From: Lamprocystis purpurea DSM 4197
Lineage (GTDB): Bacteria; Pseudomonadota; Gammaproteobacteria; Chromatiales; Chromatiaceae
DNA: 60,789 nt
Assembly (NCBI RefSeq): GCF_000379525.1
Contig: NZ_KB902363.1
Span: 1 to 60,789 of the forward strand
Reading direction: 5' to 3'
The notes beneath the pieces are model-generated. The model did no database searches and was not told where the DNA came from. It saw only the letters and a program-made list of their open reading frames with translations. How positions within the stretch are numbered: position 1 is the first letter of the stretch; each line of letters begins with the position of its first letter. Both the position numbers and the translations under genes were made by a program. Shown one piece after another: positions 15,734-25,055 of this stretch.

Positions 15734-16669
15734 TCAGGTGCCGATACTCGCCGAAGCCTCAGGATCGATGCAAGCGCACGCGATGGCGGGCACTCGCGCG
15801 CAGCACCAGGTGCGGATCGCGTGCCGCCAGAATCCGCTCAACGCGCACCCCGCGGGCGGCGGACGCTGTCCTAACCAGGCCCAGGCGCACAGCAGGGCGG
15901 GCAGGGGATCAGCCGGATCGACGGGTGCCGCGGCCAATGACTTACTGAGTTTACGGCCGGCGCGATCGACCGCCAGCGGGACATGGGCGTAGGTTGGATG
16001 CCGCAGACCGAGCGACTGTTGCAGCAACAACTGCCGGGGCGTCGATGCCAGCAGATCGGCCCCGCGCACCAACTGATCGATGCCCTGCCAGGCATCGTCC
16101 ACCACCACGGCTAGTTGGTAGGCGTGAATGCCGTCGGCGCGGCGCAGCACGAAGTCACCGACGGCCGCGGCGACATCCTGGCGCTGAGCGCCCTGGATGC
16201 GGTCCTGAAACCGGATGTCTCCCGGGTAGGTGCGCAGCCGGATGGAACGGGCCAGGCGTCCCGGCGGGAGTCCGCCGCGACAGGTGCCGGGATAGATCGG
16301 ACCCTCACTGCCGTCGCGCGCCAGGCGGGCAATCTCAGTGCGGGAGCAGGCGCAGGGGTAGGTCAGTCCACGTTCGCTGAGCCGCTCCAGTGCTGCGGCA
16401 TAGGCCTGCGTGCGGCGGCTCTGGTAGACCAGTGGTCCATCCCAGCGGAATCCGCAGGCGTTCAGGGTGCGGAGGATGGCGTCGGCCGCCCCTGGAATCT
16501 CGCGGGTCCGATCCAAGTCCTCCATGCGGACCAGCCATTCACCGCCATGGGCCCGAGCGTCAGCATAACTGGCCAGCGCGGCGATGAGTGAGCCGAAATG
16601 CAGGGCACCGGTCGGTGAGGGCGCGAAGCGCCCCCGATAAGGCGGGTGGCCGGCGCCCGCCGCCATCAA
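15734..16669 (-). CDS. gluQ: glutamyl-Q tRNA(Asp) synthetase
   Basis: 311 residues. A truncated glutamyl-tRNA synthetase paralogue lacking the anticodon-binding domain; it attaches glutamate to queuosine in tRNA(Asp). It shows RGRFAPSPTGALHFGSL (HIGH-like), the zinc-site cysteines in YPCACSRTE and YPGTCRGG, and the KLSKS loop in GRKLSKSLAA. It directly follows dksA (6-bp gap), the arrangement known from E. coli and many gammaproteobacteria. The extreme C-terminus after GFWRHAIR is unusually Cys/Ala-rich and not conserved in my experience. Confidence 0.92.
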   Translation of the reverse strand: MMAAGAGHPPYRGRFAPSPTGALHFGSLIAALASYADARAHGGEWLVRMEDLDRTREIPGAADAILRTLNACGFRWDGPLVYQSRRTQAYAAALERLSERGLTYPCACSRTEIARLARDGSEGPIYPGTCRGGLPPGRLARSIRLRTYPGDIRFQDRIQGAQRQDVAAAVGDFVLRRADGIHAYQLAVVVDDAWQGIDQLVRGADLLASTPRQLLLQQSLGLRHPTYAHVPLAVDRAGRKLSKSLAAAPVDPADPLPALLCAWAWLGQRPPPAGCALSGFWRHAIRTWCCARVPAIACACIDPEASASIGT

Positions 16670-16675
16670 GGGCTC

Positions 16676-17113
16676 TCAGCCGCGCTGCTTTTCCCGAATC
16701 TCGTCGAGGGTCTTGCAGTCGATGCAGAGTGTCGCCGTGGGACGCGCTTCCAGGCGGCGAACGCCGATCTCGACGCCGCAGGCTTCGCAGTAACCGTACT
16801 CGTGCTCGGTGATCCGCGCCATGGCCTCGTCGATCTTCTTGATCAACTTGCGTTCGCGGTCGCGGGTACGCAGTTCGAGGCTGAACTCGGACTCCTGGGT
16901 GGCGCGGTCGTTGGGATCCGGGAAGTTGGTCGCCTCGTCCTGCATGTGATGGACGGTCCGGTCGACCTCCTCCATCAGGGACTGCTTCCACGCCAGGAGG
17001 ATCAGGCGGAAGTGCTCCTCCTGCGCCGGGCTCATGTACTCCTCATCGCTGGCAGCGTTGTAAGGTTCGAAACCGAACGCTTTAGGCTCTTGGTTACTGA
17101 CTGTCTCGGCCAT
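16676..17113 (-). CDS. dksA: RNA polymerase-binding transcription factor DksA
   Basis: 145 residues from ATG 17113 (the frame is open to 17170, but MAETVSNQEP is the better start). A long coiled-coil, about residues 35-105, with the tip segment NFPDPNDRATQESEF that carries the DxxDxA acidic tip motif, then a four-cysteine zinc finger (CEACG, CIDCK). DksA binds in the polymerase secondary channel and, with ppGpp, reprograms rRNA and amino-acid promoters. It is upstream of gluQ in the same transcription unit. Confidence 0.95.
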   Translation of the reverse strand: MAETVSNQEPKAFGFEPYNAASDEEYMSPAQEEHFRLILLAWKQSLMEEVDRTVHHMQDEATNFPDPNDRATQESEFSLELRTRDRERKLIKKIDEAMARITEHEYGYCEACGVEIGVRRLEARPTATLCIDCKTLDEIREKQRG

Positions 17114-17374
17114 GAACGTGCTCCCGCAGGCTCGCAGTGGGGTGATCCGCGACCGTTGTCCCAGCCCCATCCTTGGGCTTGGTCACGAAAAACGCCCTTG
17201 AATACCAGATCGCGGCGTCCGGGGCAACCCATTTGGCATTTCCCGGCGGTGCGATCAGGCGGCGTGTCAGGCTGGACCCGACCGGCGACATGGTGTATCA
17301 GGGGTGCGTGTCGTCGGTCGCTGGGGTACCCTTCCGGCATTCAGATGAACGCGATAGCGCGAGGCGGGTAAGGC

Positions 17375-18154
17375 GTGTACAGATTCAAAGCAATTATTTT
17401 CGACGTGGATGGGACCCTGGCCGACACCGAGCGTGATGGTCACCGTCTCGCCTTCAACGCCGCTTTCGCCGAGGCCGGGCTCGCCTGGCACTGGGATGTC
17501 GCGCGCTACGGGGCCTTGCTGGCGATCACCGGCGGTAAGGAGCGGATCCGCTACTATATCGAACAGGAAGGGATCAGGCTGGACTCGGCGGTGAACCTGG
17601 ACGCCTTTATCGCAGCCCTGCACAGTGCCAAGACCCGCCATTATCTGGCCCTGCTCGAAACCGGGGCCATCCCGCTGCGCCCCGGCGTCCTACGGCTGCT
17701 GCGCGAGGCACGCGAGGCTGGTATCCGGTTGGCGATTGCAACGACCACGACCCCCGAAAATGTCATCGAGTTGCTCCGCCATTGCGGCGAGCCGGGGCTG
17801 CCCGATTGGTTCGAGGTCATCGCGGCGGGGGATGTGGTCCCGCGCAAGAAGCCGGCGCCCGACATTTTTACACTCGCCTTGGCGCAGTTGGGCCTGGTCG
17901 CACAGGATTGTGTCGCGGTGGAGGACTCCGACAACGGCATGTGCGCTGCGCTGGCCGCAGGTCTGAAGGCACTCCTGGTGACCCTTAACGCCTACACCGA
18001 GAATCAGTCGTTCGACGCCGCCCCGCTGGTGGTGGAGAGTCTCGGCGGGCCGGACGCCGCCGCGGTCGTCCGGCGCGGCGACTTGGGCGGGTCGAACTAT
18101 GTCGATCTGGCCGCACTGGACCGCCTCCACGCGACGGTCTACAGCGGCGCATGA
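17375..18154 (+). CDS. HAD-superfamily phosphatase, CbbY-like
   Basis: 259 residues, GTG start. HAD motifs: FDVDGTLADTE (nucleophile Asp10, acid Asp12), IATTTTPENV (motif II), the lysine in VPRKKPAPDIF (motif III) and VAVEDSDNGMCAA (motif IV). The helical cap between residues 15 and 90 is of the CbbY/beta-phosphoglucomutase subgroup. CbbY removes xylulose 1,5-bisphosphate, an inhibitor made by Rubisco, fitting an autotroph, but no Calvin-cycle gene is beside it, so the substrate is inferred only from similarity. Confidence 0.8.
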   Translation: MYRFKAIIFDVDGTLADTERDGHRLAFNAAFAEAGLAWHWDVARYGALLAITGGKERIRYYIEQEGIRLDSAVNLDAFIAALHSAKTRHYLALLETGAIPLRPGVLRLLREAREAGIRLAIATTTTPENVIELLRHCGEPGLPDWFEVIAAGDVVPRKKPAPDIFTLALAQLGLVAQDCVAVEDSDNGMCAALAAGLKALLVTLNAYTENQSFDAAPLVVESLGGPDAAAVVRRGDLGGSNYVDLAALDRLHATVYSGA

Positions 18155-18183
18155 GCGCGGGCGACGGTCGCGATCGAGAATCG

Positions 18184-18212
18184 GTGTCGGACGGGTTCCC
18201 CTGTGCGATAAT
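18184..18212 (+). promoter_or_regulatory. possible promoter for the exopolysaccharide cluster
   Basis: GATAAT at 18207-18212 is a good -10 hexamer, 82 bp before the first gene of the cluster, in an otherwise gene-free 140 bp. The -35 position (GTGTCG, 18184-18189) is weak, so an activator might be needed. Seen by eye only. Confidence 0.25.
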
Positions 18213-18294
18213 CCGGTGAGGATTCACTCTCAGTGATGAAGCGCGGCGATCAACGACGGGCCAAATCGGCTGAATCGTAGGGAGCAACACACGA

Positions 18295-18909
18295 GTGCGG
18301 CATTGTGACATTCTCCTGAGCGCGTTGCTGGCGTCTTTCCTGGTCGGTTGCTCTACCCCGAAATTCCCATCGCCGCCGGAGGCGACGTACGAACTTCGCT
18401 CGGCCAGTAAATACAAGATCGGCCCCGGGGACTCGGTGCAGATCTTCGTGTGGCGGTACCCCGAAGTCAGTACGACCGTGCCGGTGCGGCCTGATGGTTT
18501 CATCTCCGCGCCGCTGCTGGAAGATATTCCGGCCTCCGGCAAGACGCCAACCGAGCTTGCCCGCGACCTGGAGGCGGCGCTATCGGTTTATCTGCGCGAC
18601 CCCCTGGTGACCGTCATCGTGCAGGGGTTCCAGGGGATTTTCCCTGAGCAGATCCGTGTATTAGGTGAGGCGACTCATCCCACGGCATTGCGCTATATCG
18701 ACGGCATGACCTTGCTTGACCTCATGATCCAAGTCGGCGGAACAACCCAGTTTGCAGCCGGCAACCGGGCGGTGCTGATGCGGTTCGAAAAGGGCGAAAA
18801 AAAGCATTACACGGTACGATTGGATGACCTGACGAAAGCGGCGGATCTTTCGGCGAATGTCGACATGCAGCCCGGCGACATCCTCATTATTCCCGAGTCC
18901 TGGTTCTAG
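18295..18909 (+). CDS. XrtA-type exopolysaccharide export lipoprotein (Wza/OPX-like)
   Basis: 204 residues, GTG start. A lipoprotein signal peptide ends in LVGCSTP (lipidated Cys). It is followed by the polysaccharide export domain (YKIGPGDSVQIFVWRYPEVS, VPVRPDGFISAPLLEDI) and a SLBB-like part (IRVLGEATHPTALRY through PGDILIIPESWF). It forms the outer-membrane or periplasmic part of the export channel for the cluster's polysaccharide. First gene of a same-strand run that continues to 34242, closely spaced throughout. Confidence 0.88.
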   Translation: MRHCDILLSALLASFLVGCSTPKFPSPPEATYELRSASKYKIGPGDSVQIFVWRYPEVSTTVPVRPDGFISAPLLEDIPASGKTPTELARDLEAALSVYLRDPLVTVIVQGFQGIFPEQIRVLGEATHPTALRYIDGMTLLDLMIQVGGTTQFAAGNRAVLMRFEKGEKKHYTVRLDDLTKAADLSANVDMQPGDILIIPESWF

Positions 18910-18936
18910 TTTGCAGCGCGCCTGCACATTCTCGCC

Positions 18937-20526
18937 ATGCAAGACTTGCTGCGTCTCGCGATTCAATATCTTTCCGGTGTCTGGCGCCACCGTTGGTCCG
19001 CCCTTGCCGTGGCGCTGATCGCCAGCCCGATCGGCTGGTTCTATACCGCGAGCCTACCTGACGAATTCGTCGCACAGGCGCGCGTCTATGTCGATACCGA
19101 CTCCGTGTTGACGCCGCTGCTGAGCGGCCTGGCAGTTCAGACCAGTGACAGCCGTCGCGTGACCATGATGACCAATGTACTGTTCAGCCGGGACAACATG
19201 GAGAAACTCGCGCGGATGACCGACATGGATTTGCGCGCGAAGACGCCGCAGCAGATGGACGATTTGGTAAAGGAATTGAAAGAGCGGGTCAGTCTGGCGC
19301 GTCAGGGCGATAATATCTATACCATTTCGTTCAAGGACCGCACGCCCAATCTCGCCAAACGGGTCGTACAGTCGATGCTCACGATCTTCGTCGAGTCCAA
19401 CCTCGGCTCGTCGCGCCAGGATCAGGATTCCGCCGAGCGCTTTCTGCAGCGCGAAGCGAAAGATTACGAGCGGCGCTTGATCGATGGTGAGCGCAAGATG
19501 AAAGAGTTCAGAATGCGCAATCTCGACATCCTGTCCGATCGCGGATCTTACTATACCCGGCTGCAGGCCGCGCGCGCCTCCCTCAAGCGCGCGCAAGACG
19601 CTGTCAGTTCCGCCACGCGCCGCCGGGATCAACTTGGCGATCAGCTTGCGATCGTCGAGGACGAGGGGGCCGAGAGCGCAGATTACGCGCAGTATATCAA
19701 TGACGAACTGAAGATCCATTTGGCGGACATCGACCAGCGTATTCGCGAGATGCAGCAACAGTTGGATGAATCCCTACTGCGCTATACCGACGTCCATCCC
19801 GGCATCGTCGCCTTGAAGGCGGCGCTTGAACGGCTCAACGTCCAGCGGGAGACCGAAAAAACGCTGTTTATTTCGAAGCAGGACCAGAATACGGTCGTGA
19901 AATCACTGTCGGGGAATCCCATCTACCAGCAACTGCGGCTGCGGCTCTCGGACGCTGAATCCGATATCGCTTCCCAGCAGGCACTCGTCGAGAATCTGAA
20001 GGCGGAGATTGAACAGTATCAGGCCTCGGTCGACCAAGTGCTTCAGGTGGAATCGGAGCAACAACAGTTGAATCGTGACTATGCCATCCTGAAATCCAAC
20101 CACAGCCAACTCCTGGAGCGGATCGAAAAAGCACGACTCACACGCGAGGTCGACACAAGCGTGGACACCGTGAAATTCCGGACCCTCGACCCCCCAAAAG
20201 TCCCCAGTGAACCCAGTGCTCCCGACCGGGTACTGATCGCGTCAGGGGTGTTCGCCGGAGCGACCGCTGCCGGGATTGGCCTGGCATACCTTCTTGCAAT
20301 GCTCTGGCCTGTGTTTGGTGACCGCAGGCAGTTGTCCGAAGCCACCGGATTGCCGGTGCTCGGCAGTCTGAATATGGTCTGGACCGCCGCGGAGCGCCGC
20401 AAGAGGTTCTGGGAAAATATCGTCTTCGGTACCACGTTGTCCGGCCTGGTTCTCGCATTTGTCGGGGTGCTGGCTCTATTTCACTGGCGCATCGACATCA
20501 TGTCGCGATTGCCTTTCTTGGCGTAA
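18937..20526 (+). CDS. XrtA-system chain-length determinant (Wzz/GumC-type)
   Basis: 529 residues. A Wzz-type N-terminus with a membrane segment (WSALAVALIASPIGWFYTA), a long periplasmic coiled-coil region (about 160-430; heptad-rich, RERD and QQQL stretches), and a second membrane segment near residue 435 (VLIASGVFAGATAAGIGLAYLLAML). A third hydrophobic stretch near 500 ends the protein. Polysaccharide co-polymerases of this family set chain length and work with the tyrosine kinase encoded next (10-bp gap). Confidence 0.88.
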   Translation: MQDLLRLAIQYLSGVWRHRWSALAVALIASPIGWFYTASLPDEFVAQARVYVDTDSVLTPLLSGLAVQTSDSRRVTMMTNVLFSRDNMEKLARMTDMDLRAKTPQQMDDLVKELKERVSLARQGDNIYTISFKDRTPNLAKRVVQSMLTIFVESNLGSSRQDQDSAERFLQREAKDYERRLIDGERKMKEFRMRNLDILSDRGSYYTRLQAARASLKRAQDAVSSATRRRDQLGDQLAIVEDEGAESADYAQYINDELKIHLADIDQRIREMQQQLDESLLRYTDVHPGIVALKAALERLNVQRETEKTLFISKQDQNTVVKSLSGNPIYQQLRLRLSDAESDIASQQALVENLKAEIEQYQASVDQVLQVESEQQQLNRDYAILKSNHSQLLERIEKARLTREVDTSVDTVKFRTLDPPKVPSEPSAPDRVLIASGVFAGATAAGIGLAYLLAMLWPVFGDRRQLSEATGLPVLGSLNMVWTAAERRKRFWENIVFGTTLSGLVLAFVGVLALFHWRIDIMSRLPFLA

Positions 20527-20536
20527 CGAGATTTAG

Positions 20537-21490
20537 ATGAACACCATTGAACGCGCTGGCGAGCGACTGTCCGCGACACGTCAAGTGCTCTCGCCGGATG
20601 TGCTTGTTGCCGACGGCCGCAACGCGACCACCCGCGAGGCGGTGGATGCCAATCCGGAATCGCCCGCGGCGCAGCGCAAAGTCCATATACCGCCGAGCAC
20701 AGTGGTCAATCCCGACATTTCTCTGACCAGCCTCGACCAGGGCTTCCTGCTATCGCCGGAAGGCGGGCGCTCCCGAACGGCCGAGGAGTTCCGTATTATC
20801 AAGCGTCCTCTGCTCGTGAATGCATTCGAGAAGACGCCGGAGGGTGTCAACTATCCAAACCTGATCATGGTAACCAGTTCCGTTCAAGGCGAAGGCAAGA
20901 CGTTTACCTCCCTGAATCTGGCTATTTCCATTACCATGGAGATGGACAGCACGGTGCTGCTGATTGACGCCGATGTCGCCCGGCCGGGGCTTTCACTGCG
21001 CCTGGATGTTCGCGACCGACCAGGCTTGATCGACCGCCTTGTCGATGAAACGATCGATCTTTCGCAGATGCTCCTGAAGACCGACATTCCCAAGTTGACC
21101 GTGCTTCCAGCAGGAACAGCGCATAAACGCTCAACCGAGTTGCTTGCCAGCGGAAGCATGCGTCGACTGCTTTCGGAGGTCGCATCGCGCTATCCGGATC
21201 GTATTGTTTTATTCGATTCTCCACCGGTCCTGGAAACCACCGAAGCAAGCGTTCTGGCGTCATTGATGGGGCAGGTCGTGATTGTCGTGGAGCATGACAG
21301 CACCGCCCAGGGTGTTGTCAAAGAAGCGCTCGCGCATTTCGAAACCACGGACAATGTCTTTCTCGTTCTCAACAAATGCAAGGCCAGCCTGTTCTCCAAT
21401 CAGTACGGCTACGGCTACGGCTACGGATACGGATACGGATACGGCTACGGTTATGGCGCTTACGGCGATGCCGACGGCGTGCAAAACTAG
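20537..21490 (+). CDS. XrtA-system bacterial tyrosine kinase (CpsD/CapB-like)
   Basis: 317 residues, cytoplasmic. Walker A in SSVQGEGKTFTSLNLA, the A' motif in VLLIDADVARPGLS and Walker B near RIVLFDSPPVLET define a BY-kinase. The C-terminus is NQYGYG repeated as Gly-Tyr dipeptides, ending YGAYGDADG: a tyrosine cluster that is the usual autophosphorylation tail. Phosphorylation state controls assembly with the chain-length protein encoded just upstream. The tail is encoded by a hexanucleotide repeat whose copy number may vary. Confidence 0.9.
   Translation: MNTIERAGERLSATRQVLSPDVLVADGRNATTREAVDANPESPAAQRKVHIPPSTVVNPDISLTSLDQGFLLSPEGGRSRTAEEFRIIKRPLLVNAFEKTPEGVNYPNLIMVTSSVQGEGKTFTSLNLAISITMEMDSTVLLIDADVARPGLSLRLDVRDRPGLIDRLVDETIDLSQMLLKTDIPKLTVLPAGTAHKRSTELLASGSMRRLLSEVASRYPDRIVLFDSPPVLETTEASVLASLMGQVVIVVEHDSTAQGVVKEALAHFETTDNVFLVLNKCKASLFSNQYGYGYGYGYGYGYGYGYGAYGDADGVQN
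21404..21456 (+). repeat. hexanucleotide tandem repeat in the kinase gene
   Basis: About nine consecutive copies of TACGGC/TACGGA/TATGGC encode the Tyr-Gly tail of the kinase. The period of six keeps the frame whatever the copy number, so slippage would change the number of phosphorylatable tyrosines without breaking the gene. Confidence 0.9.
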
Positions 21491-21568
21491 TCAAGTGACA
21501 GTTCAAGAACAGGCTATACGCAGCGATTAACGAAATACAAGCAAACCCAGCCGCTTGAAAGAAAAGTC

Positions 21569-23089
21569 ATGTTCACCTTGTTATTGAATCTTTACCAAAG
21601 GTGTTCGGCGAGGCGGTTTCTTGGCGCGTCCGCGTCGCCTGGGGTCCTGCTTGTTCTGGCGATCCTGAGTGCGCGGAGCATCGAGGCCGAGCCGATCGTC
21701 GCCTCGGCCGGTGTGTTGTCACGGCTGGTTTTTACCGATAATCTCTTCCTTACGGCGCAGCGCCCGGAGCCGGCGATGATCTTTCAGTTGACGCCGAATA
21801 TCACGGGTGGTCGCAGAGGTAGCCGGTCATCCTATCGCTGGTATTATGGTCCCAGCGCGCTGTTTTATTCCGGTGGTCACTCTGATCTGAATCATGTATT
21901 TCACGTGCTTCAGGCCAATGCGAGCGTCGACCTCATCAAGGAGTACTTTGCATTGCAGTTGACGGCGAACGCAAATCAAAACCTGGTCGATCCGACCGTG
22001 CAGAGCACTGGATTCGACGCGTTCGGGAATCCCGATGCCTTTGCTCAGACCGCTTCGGTTTCGGTGGCGCCGGTTATTCAGTTCCCATTGTTGCGGGCGA
22101 ATGTCGCGACCGTACGGTTCGCGCCGGGATTCAACTACGTGTTTGCCGCGAAGACTGCCGAAGGTGCGCGCAACGCGGGTTCCACGGGCTCGCAGAGTTA
22201 CTTAACCATCGCGAGCGGCGACTATTTTTCACGTGCCCCGTGGGATGTTGCAGCATTCAGCAATATCTTCAGCAGAGACAACGACAAGGATAGCGACAAC
22301 GACACCGATGGAATCTCCAATATCAGGGGAACCGTCACTTACCCGGTCAGTGCAAAGTGGAACATCCAGGGTCTCGTCGGATATGAGTGGGGCCAGTACG
22401 AGTCCCTGTCCGAACCTGGCGGCTGGCGCTGGCGGGTCACGCCGTACTGGTCGCCGTCCCAAAATACATCAATCGGGCTGGGCTATGGCTGGCGGTATTT
22501 CGGCGCGGACTATTTCGCCAGTATCAAGTACCGGCATAAGAAAACAGTGGTCACGATGAGCTATGAAGTCGCGGTGTCGAATGCCCGTACGGCCTTGCTC
22601 GATACCCCCGTCGTCTATTTTGAGGACGCTTTCGGGGAGCCGATCATCAGCCCGACTTCCGAACAGACCTTAGCGGGCTCGGTTTCGAACCCGCCGCTCG
22701 TCGCCGGCGTCTTTTTGCAGTATCAGACGCTGGCCAGTATCGCGCACCGGTTAGGTCGGACGACCGGCTATTTCTCGGTTAATCAAAATCGCTGGGACTA
22801 TCAGCGTTCAGGTATCCAAGTAGATGATCTTCAGGGCAGTCTCCTTTTCAATCGTGCCTTGTCGCGACGCACCCGAGGGGAAGTCGGCGCGCAATACTGG
22901 CTATATAGTCAGTTCGCTGTCGGCGCGGTCGATTTTGATCAATTTAAAGTCTGGGGTGCACTGAGCTATCAGGTGAACCGCAGGGTATCCGGAAGCATTC
23001 GTTATTTCTATAATCAGCGAAGCTCCGACACCGCAGCGCAGAGTTTTGACGAGAATGGGCTATGGTTTACCATGAATTGGGGTTTGTGA
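21569..23089 (+). CDS. exosortase-system outer-membrane beta-barrel protein
   Basis: 506 residues with an N-terminal signal peptide (VLLVLAILSARSIEAEP). The rest alternates aromatic and polar residues in barrel-type strands and ends in the outer-membrane signature ENGLWFTMNWGL with aromatic residues at the tip. It resembles the PEP-CTERM system-associated barrel family that always accompanies XrtA loci. A likely role is outer-membrane passage or retention of the polysaccharide; this is inferred from context. Confidence 0.82.
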   Translation: MFTLLLNLYQRCSARRFLGASASPGVLLVLAILSARSIEAEPIVASAGVLSRLVFTDNLFLTAQRPEPAMIFQLTPNITGGRRGSRSSYRWYYGPSALFYSGGHSDLNHVFHVLQANASVDLIKEYFALQLTANANQNLVDPTVQSTGFDAFGNPDAFAQTASVSVAPVIQFPLLRANVATVRFAPGFNYVFAAKTAEGARNAGSTGSQSYLTIASGDYFSRAPWDVAAFSNIFSRDNDKDSDNDTDGISNIRGTVTYPVSAKWNIQGLVGYEWGQYESLSEPGGWRWRVTPYWSPSQNTSIGLGYGWRYFGADYFASIKYRHKKTVVTMSYEVAVSNARTALLDTPVVYFEDAFGEPIISPTSEQTLAGSVSNPPLVAGVFLQYQTLASIAHRLGRTTGYFSVNQNRWDYQRSGIQVDDLQGSLLFNRALSRRTRGEVGAQYWLYSQFAVGAVDFDQFKVWGALSYQVNRRVSGSIRYFYNQRSSDTAAQSFDENGLWFTMNWGL

Positions 23090-23095
23090 AAAGGA

Positions 23096-24136
23096 ATGTA
23101 CGAAGAATTCTATCACCTTTCCGGTAAGCCGTTCCAATTGACACCCGATCAGCGGTTTTTTTTCGACAGCCGGGGTCACCACCGGGCCTTGGCCTACCTG
23201 CGCTACGGTTTGGAGCAAGGTGAGGGATTCGTCGTCATTACCGGTGGTATAGGAACAGGGAAAACAATGCTATTGCAGGCATTGTTCGGCGAACTCGACA
23301 CCTACCATGTGATGGCCGCCCAGTTGATAACAACTCAAGTGGAGCCCGAGGACCTGCTTCGTATGGTGTGTGCGTCCTTTGGTTTAGCGCATGACGGGTT
23401 CAACAAGGCAACTTTGCTGCATCACCTCGAGCAAGTCGCGCGCGCGCGATTCGCCGAGGGTCGTCGCGTTTTATTGGTTGTCGATGAGGCGCAGAATCTT
23501 CCCGCGAGATCCCTTGAAGAATTGAGGATGCTTGCGAACTTCCAGATCGAGGGGCGCTCGCTTTTCCAGAACTTCCTGTTGGGGCAAGATAATCTGCGCC
23601 GGACGCTGCAGCTGCCGAGCATGGAGCAACTCCGGCAACGGATTATTGCCGCTTATCATCTCGATCCACTATCCGGTGAGGAGACTCAAGCGTACATCGA
23701 ATTTCGCCTGAACTGTGTCGGGTGGTCCGGGAAGCCAACGCTTACGTCAGAAGTGTTTGCTTTGATTCACACTGAAACGAACGGCGTGCCGCGGCGCATA
23801 AACACATTATGTGATCGATTATTGCTCTATGGATTCATTGAGAACAAGCTTGATCTGAGTGCGGACGATGTCCGGGTCGTCGCCAACGAACTGCGGCAGG
23901 AGATCGGCTGGTCAGTGGGGGCCGGAAGTGTCTCTGACGGCAATGCTCCGGCCAGTCCCAAGTCCGGGGGCAATGGGTCCTTGCAGTCGTCCGACGCGGA
24001 CGATCTGTCGGCTCGGTTGCTGGCCTTGGAGGAGGAGGTTGCGCGGATTCGTGCGATCGTCACGCGGGAGCGCAAGCTCCTGCGTAAAGCGGTCTTGTTG
24101 CAGCTTGAACTTGATGCCTATGATGACCTGGATTGA
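23096..24136 (+). CDS. XrtA-associated ATPase (ExeA-like AAA protein)
   Basis: 346 residues. It begins MYEEFYHLSGKPFQLTPDQRFFF as in the GspA/ExeA-like ATPase group. Walker A is GGIGTGKTMLLQ, Walker B is VLLVVDEAQNLP and the sensor region is PRRINTLCDRLLL. A C-terminal coiled segment (about 295-340) follows an acidic, Ser/Gly-rich linker. The family is confined to exosortase A loci, where its role in assembly is unproven. Its end overlaps the start of the deacetylase gene by 17 bp. Confidence 0.88.
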   Translation: MYEEFYHLSGKPFQLTPDQRFFFDSRGHHRALAYLRYGLEQGEGFVVITGGIGTGKTMLLQALFGELDTYHVMAAQLITTQVEPEDLLRMVCASFGLAHDGFNKATLLHHLEQVARARFAEGRRVLLVVDEAQNLPARSLEELRMLANFQIEGRSLFQNFLLGQDNLRRTLQLPSMEQLRQRIIAAYHLDPLSGEETQAYIEFRLNCVGWSGKPTLTSEVFALIHTETNGVPRRINTLCDRLLLYGFIENKLDLSADDVRVVANELRQEIGWSVGAGSVSDGNAPASPKSGGNGSLQSSDADDLSARLLALEEEVARIRAIVTRERKLLRKAVLLQLELDAYDDLD

Positions 24137-25055
24137 TCGAGATCTTGCGTTTGACGGGGTTTCGGCGCGGCTCATCCCCGTGGCGGATCGAGAAGGCATC
24201 GGTACTTTGGCTCACGTCAATGCGATGACAGTCGACGTAGAAGATTACTTTCAGGTGACCGCTTTTGAGCAGCATGTCAGTCGAGCGCACTGGGATCGGA
24301 TGCCGCACCGTGTCGAAGGTTGTGTTGATCGTATTCTTGGGCTTTTTTCGCAGCATAACGTGAAGGGCACTTTTTTTACGCTCGGCTGGATCGCGGCCCG
24401 CTATCCAGCGATGGTGAGGCGTATCGTCTCCGAGGGACACGAACTTGCCAGCCATGGCTGGGAGCACGTTCGGGTGACTGAACAAAGCCGGTCGGAGTTT
24501 CGCGCGGATGTGACTCGTGCAAAATCTGTTCTGGAGGATACCGGTGGATGCCCGGTGTTGGGCTATCGTGCCGCGAGTTACTCGATCGGCACGCGAAATC
24601 TGTGGGCCTTGAAAGTCTTGGACGAAGCGGGATACCGCTATTCTTCCAGCATCTATCCGATTCGTCATGACATCTACGGGATGCCCGGTGGGCCACGGTT
24701 TCAATTCAACCCGCGTAGTGATTCGTCGTTTCTGGAGATTCCGATAACGACGCTCGACGTCGGCGGCCAAAAGCTGCCGTGTGGCGGCGGTGGCTATTTT
24801 CGATTATTTCCTTATTCCTTTTCGCGGTGGGCGATGCGGCGAGTCAATCGTCTCGACCGGCAAAGCTGCGTTTTTTATTTTCATCCCTGGGAGATCGATC
24901 CGGATCAACCACGGCAGCAGGATCTAGGAGCGAAGACGCGGTTGCGACATTACTTGAATCTGCATCGTATGGAGGCTCGTGTCGGATCCCTGCTGCGCGA
25001 CTTCTACTGGGGCCGGATGGATGAGATCTTCCTGATCGCGCCGGATTTCGGGTAG
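24120..25055 (+). CDS. XrtA-associated polysaccharide deacetylase
   Basis: 311 residues from ATG 24120; the conserved part begins at NAMTVDVEDYFQVTAFE, so the ATG at 24225 is an alternative. A NodB-like deacetylase: VDVED gives the catalytic Asp pair, SHGWEH the metal histidines, GYRAASYSI the arginine loop and VFYFHPWEID the C-terminal histidine motif. It removes N-acetyl groups from the exopolysaccharide, in the periplasm or during assembly. There is no clear signal peptide, which is usual for this subfamily. Confidence 0.88.
   Translation: MMTWIDRDLAFDGVSARLIPVADREGIGTLAHVNAMTVDVEDYFQVTAFEQHVSRAHWDRMPHRVEGCVDRILGLFSQHNVKGTFFTLGWIAARYPAMVRRIVSEGHELASHGWEHVRVTEQSRSEFRADVTRAKSVLEDTGGCPVLGYRAASYSIGTRNLWALKVLDEAGYRYSSSIYPIRHDIYGMPGGPRFQFNPRSDSSFLEIPITTLDVGGQKLPCGGGGYFRLFPYSFSRWAMRRVNRLDRQSCVFYFHPWEIDPDQPRQQDLGAKTRLRHYLNLHRMEARVGSLLRDFYWGRMDEIFLIAPDFG

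Noticed and set aside
21404-21456. Possible CRISPR-like or minisatellite array
   Set aside because: The period is 6 bp with no spacers; it simply encodes the Tyr-Gly tail.
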